Counted from the first letter of the stretch, positions 1 through 7,153 are shown. The stretch: 12,884 nt of DNA from Sporomusa sp. (GCA_029256645.1 JAQSXM010000048.1:1-12884), one strand, 5' to 3'. Program-made: numbers and translations. The notes: generated by a model not told the origin, from the sequence alone.

Positions 1-952
1 TTAATGATACCAGCGATATCTCGTTGTATCCGGTATTACTGATAAGCTCCTGAACATAGTTTATCAGCGTCTCCATTTTGCGTTCACGCACAGGACGGTA
101 GAGCACCCCGGCCTGACAAAACCGGCAACCACGGGTACAGCCCCTGAACAATTCAAGCATGATGCGATCATGAACAATCTCAATAAATGGAACAATAGGC
201 TTAGTCGCAAACATCACCTGATCAAGGTCTTGGATCACTCGTTTGGTAACAATCGGTTTAGCCTCAGGCACAAGTGGCCGGATTCCTGCCCACCGGCCAT
301 CGGCCTGATACTCTGCTTTGTAAAAACTTGGTACATATATACCCTGAATTTCGGCAAGACGGCACAGAATACCTGCTTTACCGCTTGGTTTCCCAGAGCG
401 TTTCCACGCGGCAACAGCAGCAGCTACTTCACCGATAACATCTTCGGCTTCCCCTATTATAAAGAAATCTACAAAGTCAGCCATAGGCTCTGCGTTAAAC
501 GCACATGGACCCCCGCACACCACCAGCGGCTGTGTTTCATCACGTTCTGCTGCAAGCAGCGGTACGCCAGCTAAATCGAGCATATTAAGCACATTACTGT
601 AACTGAGCTCATACTGTAAGGAGAAGCCCACAATGTCACAGTCGGCGACCGGCCGCTTTGTTTCCAGTGTATATAACCGGATTCCGTTTTTTCTCATCTC
701 ATCTTCCAGGTCGACCCAGGGAGCATAAGCACGTTCAGCAAATGTATCCGGTCGCTGATTTAGTATCTGATACAATATTTTTAGCCCCAGGTTGGACATA
801 CCGACTTCGTATATGTCAGGCATAGCCAGGACAAAACTTACTGTAGCCGAATTAGGTTCTTTAGCCACGCTGTTCCATTCATTACCGGTATAGCGGGCTG
901 GTTTCACCACCCTGCTCAAGACAGCAGGGCTAACAGGGTCTAATTGGTGCAT
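1..952 (-). CDS. B12-binding-domain radical SAM protein (TIGR03960-type), 3' part off the window
   Basis: This is the N-terminal 317 codons of a radical SAM protein; it is still open at base 1. The start is the ATG at 952-950, preceded by a GGAGGT Shine-Dalgarno 7 bases upstream. The iron-sulfur motif CxxxCxxC is visible as Cys272, Cys276 and Cys279 within RGCTRGCRFCQAG. These cysteines would bind the 4Fe-4S cluster that cleaves S-adenosylmethionine. Residues 1 to about 250 look like the B12-binding-like region of this family, with VGFSLQYELSYSN and a later VVCGGP motif. In many Firmicutes this uncharacterised family sits next to spoIVFB or RNase G genes, as here, and a second radical-SAM-linked gene often follows. 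The substrate is unknown. It lies 56 bases downstream of spoIVFB, so it could be read through from it. The family call is from remembered motif patterns and was not searched. Confidence 0.88.
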   Translation of the reverse strand, partial: MHQLDPVSPAVLSRVVKPARYTGNEWNSVAKEPNSATVSFVLAMPDIYEVGMSNLGLKILYQILNQRPDTFAERAYAPWVDLEDEMRKNGIRLYTLETKRPVADCDIVGFSLQYELSYSNVLNMLDLAGVPLLAAERDETQPLVVCGGPCAFNAEPMADFVDFFIIGEAEDVIGEVAAAVAAWKRSGKPSGKAGILCRLAEIQGIYVPSFYKAEYQADGRWAGIRPLVPEAKPIVTKRVIQDLDQVMFATKPIVPFIEIVHDRIMLELFRGCTRGCRFCQAGVLYRPVRERKMETLINYVQELISNTGYNEISLVSL

Positions 953-1008
953 ATGTACCTCCAAATAAATAGCTATAAAAATTATTATGTATTTTTCCAG
1001 CGGAAATA

Positions 1009-1890
1009 TCAAGCCTTATTTATAAAATCATTCACTTTGCCCTTAATTCCCTGTTCCAGCAGCCTTTCCCATACCTCAGTTTCAGTAAGAGACCCGCTTA
1101 GATGGAAATCACGATCAACAATATGAATCACATAATACTGTTCCGGCCCTAATAAGCGAATAACCTCACTGATAGTAGTGCTCTCCATTGCCGTAATATG
1201 GCTTGTGGGCATAACGCCACGACTGGAAAGCTCTGCTTTTTTACCTGCTAAAATTCGCATGTTCCGAAACCCGGCCAGATTATTTTCAGCCCGGGCCGTA
1301 AGCAGAAGAAAGCCTGCTGCTATCAGCATTGTCAAATTAATCGTATCGTGAAACCAGTACCCCATTCCGGCGAGTATTACCAGTAAGCAGCCAATCAAAT
1401 GACTAAGCGTAACAACAATAGCTGTAGCCTCACGGTAATCACGCCGACGCGATAATATCGCCCGCAAAATTCTCCCGCCGTCTAACGGCAAAGCCGGCAG
1501 CAGATTGAAGAGTGCCAGGGTAAGATTCACTTCGCCGTAGAATCTAAGCACATCCTGCCAACTATTTGCCTCATTCAGCTGTGCATAACATAAAGCCGCC
1601 AGAACCAGGCTTGCCATTGGTCCGGCGGCTGCTATCATTATTTCACTGGCCGCGCCGGCATCGGCAAGGCGCTCCACACGGGCCATAGCACCAAAGGGCA
1701 GAAATTCAACCTGCTTAACCTTGTAGCCTAAGCCGCTGGCCATTAGCATATGAGCAAGTTCATGCCATAATACCGCACTAAATACCAGCAGTATCTTGCT
1801 GATAAGACCGGCAACCGAAAACAAAGCAATCAAAGCTAGAAACCAATTGTTTAAAACAATTTCAACCCCTGCAACTTTACCGGCCCGCAT
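1009..1890 (-). CDS. spoIVFB: SpoIVFB-like site-2 (M50) intramembrane metalloprotease
   Basis: This 293-residue polytopic membrane zinc protease should cleave pro-SigmaK in the outer forespore membrane and so switch on late mother-cell transcription. The zinc motif HELAH is at residues 43-47 with Glu44 as the catalytic base. The third ligand is Asp137 in NLLPALPLDGG. As I recall, Bacillus subtilis SpoIVFB uses the same numbers (His43, Glu44, His47, Asp137), which supports orthology. Hydrophobic segments lie near residues 11-41, 84-104, 121-135, 156-176 and 183-198. The C-terminal part, about 225-293, resembles the CBS-type domain that SpoIVFB carries after its membrane core. The length is close to the usual ~290 residues. 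It starts 12 bases after the SpoIVFA-like gene, with a GGATG-type ribosome site, so the two are almost certainly co-transcribed. A general S2P-family housekeeping protease is the alternative. Confidence 0.9.
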   Translation of the reverse strand: MRAGKVAGVEIVLNNWFLALIALFSVAGLISKILLVFSAVLWHELAHMLMASGLGYKVKQVEFLPFGAMARVERLADAGAASEIMIAAAGPMASLVLAALCYAQLNEANSWQDVLRFYGEVNLTLALFNLLPALPLDGGRILRAILSRRRDYREATAIVVTLSHLIGCLLVILAGMGYWFHDTINLTMLIAAGFLLLTARAENNLAGFRNMRILAGKKAELSSRGVMPTSHITAMESTTISEVIRLLGPEQYYVIHIVDRDFHLSGSLTETEVWERLLEQGIKGKVNDFINKA

Positions 1891-1902
1891 ATTTCACATC
1901 CT

Positions 1903-2658
1903 TTACTTGACTGACTCACTTTTCATTCTGGGAAGAGGATCAATTGCTTTGCCGTTTTCCCTCAGCTCAAAATAAAGCACCGGCGCAGCAGCCCCTGTTT
2001 TTCCAACTCGACCTACTACCTGTCCCTGGCTTACCGCATCGCCATCTTTGACTAAGACATCGGCCAGATGTCCGTAAAAAGTTTCAATACCCTGCCCATG
2101 ATCGATAATTAAAACTTTTCCAAACTGGGCACTATCTGTCACTATTTTGACGCTGCCTGGAGCAGCAGCCCGCACACTGGTCCCGGCCTGTGCAGCAATA
2201 TCAATGCCTTCGTGTAAAGTATCCTGCTTGAGCCCCGGGTTTGTTTGCCAGCCGTAGCCGGCCATTACCTGCCCTTCTACAGGTTTAGTCATATACATTA
2301 AAGGATCAGCAGGCCGCGAGACTGTTGCCTTAACCTGTTTTAAAACCGGAATTTCTGAAAGTTGTATGGCATTTGGCCAATATGCATTAATATAATCTAC
2401 TGTTTTTACCGAATAGTACACAAAATCAGTCTGAGTAGTTAGCATTTGCCTCACAGCACCTGTTACTTCCTGTCCAATCCTAGTGTCTGAAACATGGGCA
2501 CCATAGATCATAGCAAATATCCCCAAAGCCACAACTGTCTTTTTTAGCCAGGTATAGTCAGGTGTATCATTATAATAGGATTGCCAGTTTTTTTCATTAG
2601 TGCGATTCCGCGTAGTCAAATACCAGCGGTTTCTCAAACGATTCCACAACTTTGTCAT
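1903..2658 (-). CDS. spoIVFA: SpoIVFA-like membrane protein with a degenerate M23 (LytM) domain
   Basis: This 251-residue protein has a charged cytoplasmic N-terminus, one membrane segment near residues 40-54, and a C-terminal LytM/M23 domain from about 125 to 243. In sporulating Firmicutes SpoIVFA anchors and inhibits SpoIVFB, and is itself cut by forespore-secreted proteases to release pro-SigmaK processing. The first zinc motif is present (His149 and Asp153 in HEGID), as is His197 in FYGHL. The last motif, normally HxH followed by FE, reads Val227-Leu228-Tyr229 before FE, so both histidines are gone. This predicts a binding or regulatory domain rather than an active peptidase, which fits SpoIVFA. 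The start ATG follows GGAGGG at 2670-2665. Position directly upstream of spoIVFB matches the known operon. The alternative is a generic M23 family protein. Confidence 0.83.
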   Translation of the reverse strand: MTKLWNRLRNRWYLTTRNRTNEKNWQSYYNDTPDYTWLKKTVVALGIFAMIYGAHVSDTRIGQEVTGAVRQMLTTQTDFVYYSVKTVDYINAYWPNAIQLSEIPVLKQVKATVSRPADPLMYMTKPVEGQVMAGYGWQTNPGLKQDTLHEGIDIAAQAGTSVRAAAPGSVKIVTDSAQFGKVLIIDHGQGIETFYGHLADVLVKDGDAVSQGQVVGRVGKTGAAAPVLYFELRENGKAIDPLPRMKSESVK

Positions 2659-2699
2659 GCTAAACCCTCCATAAACACCGGCTAAAGTATCTTATGGAA

Positions 2700-2728
2700 T
2701 ATATATGACAAAACTACGAATTTATAAC
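2700..2728 (-). promoter_or_regulatory. Candidate SigE-type promoter for the spoIVFA-spoIVFB pair
   Basis: On the minus strand, GTTATAAA (2728-2721) and CATATATA (2707-2700) are separated by 13 bases. This resembles the mother-cell SigmaE pattern (an ATA-containing -35 and a CATA-starting -10). It lies about 42 bases upstream of the spoIVFA-like ATG. spoIVF in Bacillus is SigmaE-controlled, which makes the match sensible. The region is AT-rich, so a chance match is quite possible. I see no good SigmaA promoter in the same gap. Confidence 0.35.
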
Positions 2729-2810
2729 TATCTACAATGTATTTATGTTTTGCAGGTGCCCAAAAGAACAAGTGAGCGCTAATGATAGAGCATCAACAAT
2801 ATATCACCAC

Positions 2811-2838
2811 AAAAAGTAAAGCGAGCCGGCGGCTCGCT
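2811..2838 (-). terminator. Rho-independent terminator of rodA
   Basis: A perfect 8-bp stem, AGCGAGCC with GGCTCGCT and a 3-base loop, occupies 2820-2838. On the minus strand it lies 5 bases beyond the rodA stop codon and is followed by TTTACTTTTT. GC-rich stem plus T-rich tail is the standard intrinsic terminator form. It separates rodA from the spoIVFA-like gene, which must then have its own promoter. Confidence 0.82.
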
Positions 2839-2842
2839 GGTG

Positions 2843-3949
2843 TTAAAACAGGATCTTTTGCCTTCGCATATAGATATTTAGCAATATCCCAATACTGACA
2901 AGATTTGTGGTCAGAGAACTTACACCATAACTCATAAGTGGCAGCGGGATACCGGTAACAGGCATAATGCCTGCTGTCATACCAACATTAACCAATAGAT
3001 GAAAGGCAAGCATAGAGGTAATGCCTGTTGCTACAAGCATGCCAAAATTGTCCCGGGCTGCGCCGGCAATCTTAACACCACGGTAAAGCAAAATAAAATA
3101 AAGCAGCAAAATCAGGGTTGAACCGACAAATCCCAACTCTTCACCAATAACAGCGAAAATAAAGTCAGTGTGGTTTTCCGGTAAAAAATTAAGCTGGCTC
3201 TGTGTGCCATTAAATAAGCCTTTACCAAACAGCATGCCGGAACCAATGGCAATCTTGGATTGGATGATATGGTACCCAGACCCCAGTGGATCAACATTAG
3301 GATCAATAAATACTGTTAACCGTTTTTTTTGATAGTCTTTTAAAAAATGCCAGAAAATTGGCAGGAATGCAAGACCGGCACCAATGATCGCCATCAAATG
3401 GCGGGTACTAATACCAGCAACAAAAATCATACCAAATAATATTGCCAGAAATACCAGGGAAGTTCCTAAATCAGGCTGTTTCAACACCAGAAGAAAGGGT
3501 ACCCCAACATAAACGAATACCGGGATAATCTCTTTAAAGCTGTTGAGCTTGCCTGTACGTTTGTCGAGGATTTGCGCCAAAGCAATAATCATAATAAGTT
3601 TGGAGAACTCTGACGGCTGCAGACTAATTGGACCAAGCTGAATCCAGCGCTGAGCCCCCAGTGCAGATTGACCGACAAACATAACTGCCAGTAGCATGAT
3701 CATGTTGAAAGCATAGAGAAGACCGGCAAATTTCTCAAGTGATTTATAGTCAAAGTTTAGCATTATGAAGATTATAGCAATGTTTGCCAAAGCAAACAGC
3801 CCCTGGCGTTCAACATACCAGTATCGATCTTCACTGGGGCCGTTGATGTGGGTTGCACTGCCAATAATAACCAGGCTAATGATAACCAGGAGGGCTGTAA
3901 CTCCAATAAGTATAAAGTCTAAGTTCCGCAACAGGCGCTGGTTAAGCAT
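2843..3949 (-). CDS. rodA: RodA, SEDS-family peptidoglycan glycosyltransferase
   Basis: RodA polymerises lipid II into glycan strands in the elongasome, working with PBP2 (mrdA) and the MreBCD scaffold in the cytoplasmic membrane. The 368-residue protein has about ten hydrophobic segments. SEDS signatures are visible: LGAQRWIQLGP (98-107), PSEFSKL (112-118), KQPDLGTS (157-164), DPLGSGYH (220-227) and the large-loop motif ENHTDFIFAVIGEE. Asp262 in HTDF is the conserved catalytic aspartate, and the count agrees with Escherichia coli RodA as I recall it. The frame is open upstream to 4090, but that would run across the minE terminator. The ATG at 3949 has AAGGA 8 bases upstream, whereas the in-frame ATG at 3958 is too close to the ribosome site. 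It has its own promoter and terminator. The placement with min and mre genes favours RodA over FtsW or SpoVE. Confidence 0.95.
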   Translation of the reverse strand: MLNQRLLRNLDFILIGVTALLVIISLVIIGSATHINGPSEDRYWYVERQGLFALANIAIIFIMLNFDYKSLEKFAGLLYAFNMIMLLAVMFVGQSALGAQRWIQLGPISLQPSEFSKLIMIIALAQILDKRTGKLNSFKEIIPVFVYVGVPFLLVLKQPDLGTSLVFLAILFGMIFVAGISTRHLMAIIGAGLAFLPIFWHFLKDYQKKRLTVFIDPNVDPLGSGYHIIQSKIAIGSGMLFGKGLFNGTQSQLNFLPENHTDFIFAVIGEELGFVGSTLILLLYFILLYRGVKIAGAARDNFGMLVATGITSMLAFHLLVNVGMTAGIMPVTGIPLPLMSYGVSSLTTNLVSIGILLNIYMRRQKILF

Positions 3950-3957
3950 ACAGACCA

Positions 3958-3962
3958 TCCTT
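3958..3962 (-). promoter_or_regulatory. Ribosome binding site deciding the rodA start
   Basis: AAGGA lies 8 bases before the ATG at 3949. It overlaps the alternative in-frame ATG at 3958, which rules that start out and also rejects the longer 415-residue reading. Confidence 0.7.
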
Positions 3963-3983
3963 CTCTCTACCGATGTCTTATAT

Positions 3984-4012
3984 ATTATAATAGTATTTCC
4001 CGCCTGCGTCCA
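3984..4012 (-). promoter_or_regulatory. SigmaA-type promoter of rodA
   Basis: On the minus strand TGGACG (4012-4007, 4 of 6 to TTGACA) is followed by a 17-base spacer and TATAAT (3989-3984, 6 of 6). It sits between the minE terminator and rodA, leaving a leader of about 28 bases before the ATG. Together with the terminator just upstream it makes rodA an independent transcription unit. Confidence 0.68.
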
Positions 4013-4023
4013 GTATTGCGGAC

Positions 4024-4060
4024 AATAAAAAAAGCAGAGCACTGTTTCTTTACTCTGCTT
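4024..4060 (-). terminator. Rho-independent terminator of minCDE
   Basis: Perfect 8-bp arms AAGCAGAG (4060-4053) and CTCTGCTT (4039-4032) are separated by a 13-base loop on the minus strand and followed by a run of T then ATT. The hairpin starts 7 bases after the minE stop codon. The loop is long, but the T tract is strong. Confidence 0.78.
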
Positions 4061-4067
4061 CATAAAT

Positions 4068-4346
4068 TTACTCGCCTGCCATGGTACCACGTTTCATGCG
4101 ATTAACTGGAATGTTGGCTACCAGAGCCACTTGTGTATTGGTCTTAGTCAGACTTATTTCCATCTCGGTCTCGTTGATATCCATATAGTTTGAGATAACC
4201 TTTATCATGTCATCTTTAATAACTTCCATAAATTGCGGCGATACGTTGACACGGTCATGGACCAGGACAAACCTAAGTCGTTCTTTAGCAATATCTTTCG
4301 ACCCCTGCGCCTCTCTGCCAAACAGTTTTTGTATAAGTTCAAACAC
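4068..4346 (-). CDS. minE: MinE, topological specificity factor for cell division
   Basis: MinE binds membrane-bound MinD, stimulates its ATPase and removes MinD/MinC from midcell, so the FtsZ ring forms only there. The 92-residue protein shows the typical N-terminal membrane-binding stretch FELIQKLFG, then the MinD-binding segment SKDIAKERLRFVLVHDR, then the dimerisation domain (about 33-85). The start chosen is GTG at 4346-4344, with GGGAGGGG 7 bases upstream. A longer reading from a GTG at 4367 adds AGRGNK-like residues encoded by the ribosome site itself and lacks its own Shine-Dalgarno. It begins 24 bases after minD ends and is followed by a terminator. MinE in a Firmicute points to a Clostridia- or Negativicutes-type oscillating Min system rather than the Bacillus DivIVA/MinJ type. 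Confidence 0.95.
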   Translation of the reverse strand: MFELIQKLFGREAQGSKDIAKERLRFVLVHDRVNVSPQFMEVIKDDMIKVISNYMDINETEMEISLTKTNTQVALVANIPVNRMKRGTMAGE

Positions 4347-4353
4347 CTTGTTT

Positions 4354-4361
4354 CCCCTCCC
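4354..4361 (-). promoter_or_regulatory. Ribosome binding site deciding the minE GTG start
   Basis: GGGAGGGG lies 7 bases before the GTG at 4346. It falls inside the longer reading frame that begins at 4367, which argues against that longer start. Confidence 0.75.
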
Positions 4362-4370
4362 AGCCACTAT

Positions 4371-5162
4371 TTAAAACCCTAACACTTTTCTGAACCTACC
4401 CCATAAGCTGTTATTAACCTCAAGCGCCATTAGCGGCACGTTTTCCCCCATCAGGCGCCGTACAATATTCCTATAGGCAATGCCCGCCAAGGCTGTCGTG
4501 TTCGCGATTGCCGGTTCGCCACGGTTAGTAGAAATAACAATATACTCATCTTCAGGGATTATGCCCAGCAAATCAACAGCTAAGATTTCAATGATATCGT
4601 CAATATCCATCATATCGCCTTTTTTTACCATAAGCGGTCGAATGCGATTAACAATTAGTTTAGGATTATGTTTACCTTCAGATTCCAACAAGCCAATAAT
4701 CCGATCAGCATCCCGCACGGCGGATACTTCCGGCGTTGTGACGATAATGGCCCGGTCAGCACCAGCAATAGCGTTTCTAAAACCTTGTTCGATACCAGCC
4801 GGACAATCGATGATTACATAGTCGAATTCCTCTGCAAGTTCTTTACATAGTTGCCGCATTTGGTCAGGCGTCACGGCATTTTTATCCCTGGTCTGAGCAG
4901 CTGGCAGCAGATACAGTGTTTCGTAGCGCTTGTCCCGGATTAGCGCCTGTTTTAAGCGGCAGTTACCATCAGTTACATCCACCAAATCATAAACGATTCT
5001 GTTTTCGAGCCCCATGACCACATCAAGATTCCGGAGGCCAATATCAGCGTCTACCAAGACCACTTTTTTACCCTGAAGAGCAAAGCCTGTTCCAAGGTTA
5101 GCTGTTGTCGTTGTTTTACCTACGCCACCCTTGCCTGACGTGATGACAATTACTTCTCCCAT
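4371..5162 (-). CDS. minD: MinD, septum-site determining membrane ATPase
   Basis: MinD is a ParA/MinD-type ATPase that dimerises with ATP, binds the membrane and recruits MinC to block polar FtsZ rings. The deviant Walker A motif GKGGVGKTT spans residues 10-18, with the signature Lys11 and Lys16. LVDADIGLRNLD (36-47) and VIIDCPAGIE (Walker B region) follow. The C-terminal end, about 250-263 (NNSLWGRFRKVLGF), is the amphipathic membrane-targeting helix. The length of 263 residues is normal. The ATG is preceded by AGGAGGT. It lies 36 bases after minC and 24 bases before minE, so the three form one unit. Nothing looks unusual. Confidence 0.97.
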   Translation of the reverse strand: MGEVIVITSGKGGVGKTTTTANLGTGFALQGKKVVLVDADIGLRNLDVVMGLENRIVYDLVDVTDGNCRLKQALIRDKRYETLYLLPAAQTRDKNAVTPDQMRQLCKELAEEFDYVIIDCPAGIEQGFRNAIAGADRAIIVTTPEVSAVRDADRIIGLLESEGKHNPKLIVNRIRPLMVKKGDMMDIDDIIEILAVDLLGIIPEDEYIVISTNRGEPAIANTTALAGIAYRNIVRRLMGENVPLMALEVNNSLWGRFRKVLGF

Positions 5163-5198
5163 CTATGTACGTACCTCCTACAGCCTATCAAAGAGAGC

Positions 5199-5882
5199 TC
5201 ACACTTCCTCTGATGCTAATTTCATTTTATCTGTTGGTTCAATAATAACAATATCTCTAACTATGCGGGCAGTCTCCCTGCAGGTAGGATTGTCCTGATT
5301 ATCAGGAGCTCTGGCAATTATCCCGGCTATCCTTAGCTGGCCAGCAATCAGCTTATCAGCCGTAATCGTCGCCAGCTGATCACCTTTTGCGCCGGCATGA
5401 GCCAACCCCCGGCAGGTTCCCTGAACAGTAATGTTACCGCCAGCAATTATTTCAGCACCGGGATTTACATCACCCATAACAATAACTGATCCGCTAAACA
5501 CTACCCGCTGTCCGCCCCTTAACATTCTTGACACAATCAGAGTTTGCCCACCCTCAGGCTCCTGCCGGTATTCCACTGGAATCTCACTATCTTGTACGCT
5601 AGCGCCCTCTGCTAAAGATTCCGTAGATAACACTGGCGCTTCAGGCTGGTCATACAGAGCCAGGCCGTAGCCTGCCAACAGGTTAATAAGTTGGTGCCGT
5701 TCGTCCCCGGTTAACGAATTAGAGCCAGCTACCACCTTGATACCGGCGTTTCCGGTAAAAAAATGTGCGGCAGATTCTAATTTCTCTTTTAGCTGTTCTA
5801 AAATAGCAGTAAAATCAACAGATTCCTTAATTACCAGTTCGAGGCCGCCTTTGTTTCCCTTAAATACTATATCCTCCCGCAT
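5199..5882 (-). CDS. minC: MinC, septum-site determining FtsZ inhibitor
   Basis: MinC destabilises FtsZ polymers and is brought to the membrane by MinD. The 227-residue protein has the N-terminal FtsZ-inhibiting domain (about 1-78), a variable linker (about 80-105) and the C-terminal beta-helix that dimerises and binds MinD (about 110-208). The glycine-rich coil shows as VFSGSVIVMGDVNPGAEIIA, GGNITVQGTCRGLAHAGAKGD and AGQLRIAGIIAR. The ATG follows AGGAG with a 5-base spacer. It is first in the minCDE unit and is divergent from the plus-strand transporter across a 173-base gap. In the usual cluster mrdA would lie directly upstream; here the transporter separates them. Confidence 0.95.
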   Translation of the reverse strand: MREDIVFKGNKGGLELVIKESVDFTAILEQLKEKLESAAHFFTGNAGIKVVAGSNSLTGDERHQLINLLAGYGLALYDQPEAPVLSTESLAEGASVQDSEIPVEYRQEPEGGQTLIVSRMLRGGQRVVFSGSVIVMGDVNPGAEIIAGGNITVQGTCRGLAHAGAKGDQLATITADKLIAGQLRIAGIIARAPDNQDNPTCRETARIVRDIVIIEPTDKMKLASEEV

Positions 5883-5894
5883 ATCTACTCCTAA

Positions 5895-5925
5895 ATTTTA
5901 CCATATGTTATTATCTATATGTCAA
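5895..5925 (-). promoter_or_regulatory. Candidate promoter of minCDE
   Basis: On the minus strand TTGACA (5925-5920, perfect -35) is followed after 19 bases by TAAAAT (5900-5895), with TGG before it as an extended -10. The spacing is long, and the start of transcription would fall at or inside the minC ribosome site. Either the minC message is nearly leaderless or another promoter is used. minC must have some promoter in this gap because the upstream gene is on the other strand. Confidence 0.35.
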
Positions 5926-6055
5926 CTAAAATTCGCCTTATTTAGCAAATTTCCTGCATCCGCTACAGCAGCTATGGTTAAAATTACCGCAAAAGAAGGG
6001 ATCACTTTAACAACCGAGAAATATTTACTTTAGTTTTTCGTTTGGAGGTTAATTT

Positions 6056-7015
6056 ATGGTTAATTGTTTGGAAAAAGTGACAGCATGGCTGGGACAGCGC
6101 ATGTTCTTAATTGTTTTGTCCGCCTTGCTTATTGGCTTTATTTCACCAATTTCGGATTCTGCTGCGCTCCGGGCAATAGTCATTGGCGCATTTGCCTATA
6201 TGACTTTTGTTACCGCGCTGGATACAAGCTTTAAGGAGTTCCTGCAGGTACTTAAAAGGCCGGTCATTCCTATATGGATATTAATGTTAATCCACATTGT
6301 TTCACCACTTATTGCCTGGTTGACCGGTCTTATCTTGTTCGCCGGCAATCAGTCTGTGCAATTGGGCTATTTACTAGGTGCTTCTACCCCCATTGGTGTA
6401 ACTTCAGTCATCTGGACGGCGTTAACCCAGGGAAATGTGTCCATTGCACTTGTGGCCGTAACCCTTGATACTCTCATTGTCCCGGTAATGCTGCCTTTCT
6501 TTTTTAAAGTCGTTATAGGTCAGACACTGCACATTGACTATGTGCAAATGATGGTCCAGCTTTTGCTTATGGTTACCGTACCAAGCATACTTGGCATGAC
6601 TCTCCACGATTATAGCAGAGAGATACTTACTCCTGTTATTAAAACCGCTGCCAGCTTTATATCCAAGATTGCTTTCTTTGCTGTGATTTTCGTAAACGCG
6701 GCAATCGTCGGACCAAGTATCAGTTGGGATATCTCCACCTTGAAAATAGTCCTGATCACGATGTTCCTGGTAGCAGCTGGATATTTGATCGGTTTCTTAG
6801 GCTCTTATGTATTCAAGGACAGGTCTAAAGAAACAGCTTTAGCCATGATCTATTGCGTGGGCCTACGCAATATTAGTTTTGGCCTGGTGTTAGCCTTGAC
6901 CTTTTTCCCCCCTCCTGTTGCAGTGCCAATTACAATGTTTATATTATTTCAACAGCCATTTGCCGCAATGATTCCTTATTTATTCCAGAAAATAAACAAA
7001 AAGCACCTAACCTAA
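6056..7015 (+). CDS. BASS-family (bile acid:sodium symporter-like) transporter
   Basis: This 319-residue integral membrane protein has nine to ten hydrophobic segments and a short polar tail (KINKKHLT). Family-like motifs are ASTPIGVTSVIW (109-120), GNVSIALVAVTLDTLIVPVMLP (126-147) and ETALAMIYCVGLRNISFGLVLA (259-280). The last resembles the conserved crossover helix region of SBF/BASS proteins. Members move organic anions, often with sodium; the substrate here cannot be told. The ATG has GGAGGT 7 bases upstream. It is the only plus-strand gene and splits the mre-mrd-min-rod cluster, divergent from minC and convergent with mrdA, with its own terminator. I see no clear promoter in the 173-base upstream gap. 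No transposase or repeat flanks it. An auxin-efflux-type carrier is a less likely alternative. Confidence 0.8.
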   Translation: MVNCLEKVTAWLGQRMFLIVLSALLIGFISPISDSAALRAIVIGAFAYMTFVTALDTSFKEFLQVLKRPVIPIWILMLIHIVSPLIAWLTGLILFAGNQSVQLGYLLGASTPIGVTSVIWTALTQGNVSIALVAVTLDTLIVPVMLPFFFKVVIGQTLHIDYVQMMVQLLLMVTVPSILGMTLHDYSREILTPVIKTAASFISKIAFFAVIFVNAAIVGPSISWDISTLKIVLITMFLVAAGYLIGFLGSYVFKDRSKETALAMIYCVGLRNISFGLVLALTFFPPPVAVPITMFILFQQPFAAMIPYLFQKINKKHLT

Positions 7016-7069
7016 TATTCCCCCTTAATCTTACCATATTTTTTGTATGTTTTTATGTTTTATAGAAAT

Positions 7070-7111
7070 AAATAGGATCAGGCCTAGTAAAGGCCTGATC
7101 CTATTTTATTT
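7070..7111. terminator. Bidirectional terminator between the transporter and mrdA
   Basis: A perfect 16-bp inverted repeat (7070-7085 with 7091-7106, core GGATCAGGCCT) has a 5-base loop. On the plus strand the stem runs into TTTTATTTC; on the minus strand its A/T-rich end is followed by ATTTCTATAAAAC. It lies between the convergent stops at 7015 and 7154 and should end both transcripts. Confidence 0.85.
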
Positions 7112-7153
7112 CAGCCATTTATTATTAGTTGAAAATACAGATCCAAAAAAGAG

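Noticed and set aside
170..574. Plus-strand open frame of 134 codons
   Set aside because: It is antisense to the radical SAM gene, whose frame shows the conserved cysteine motif; this frame has no recognisable domain and no ribosome site.
953..1008. Small inverted repeat TTTCC/GGAAA between spoIVFB and the radical SAM gene as a terminator
   Set aside because: The stem is only 5 bp and is followed by a mixed A/T stretch, not a T run; too weak to call.
5974..6033. Short plus-strand frame of 19 codons (MVKITAKEGITLTTEKYLL) just before the transporter, possibly a leader peptide or coding remnant
   Set aside because: It has no Shine-Dalgarno and is too short to judge. The frame runs on from antisense minC without a separate start, so chance is more likely.
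5737..6033. Plus-strand open frame overlapping the minC start
   Set aside because: Mostly antisense to minC, low-complexity translation, no ribosome site.
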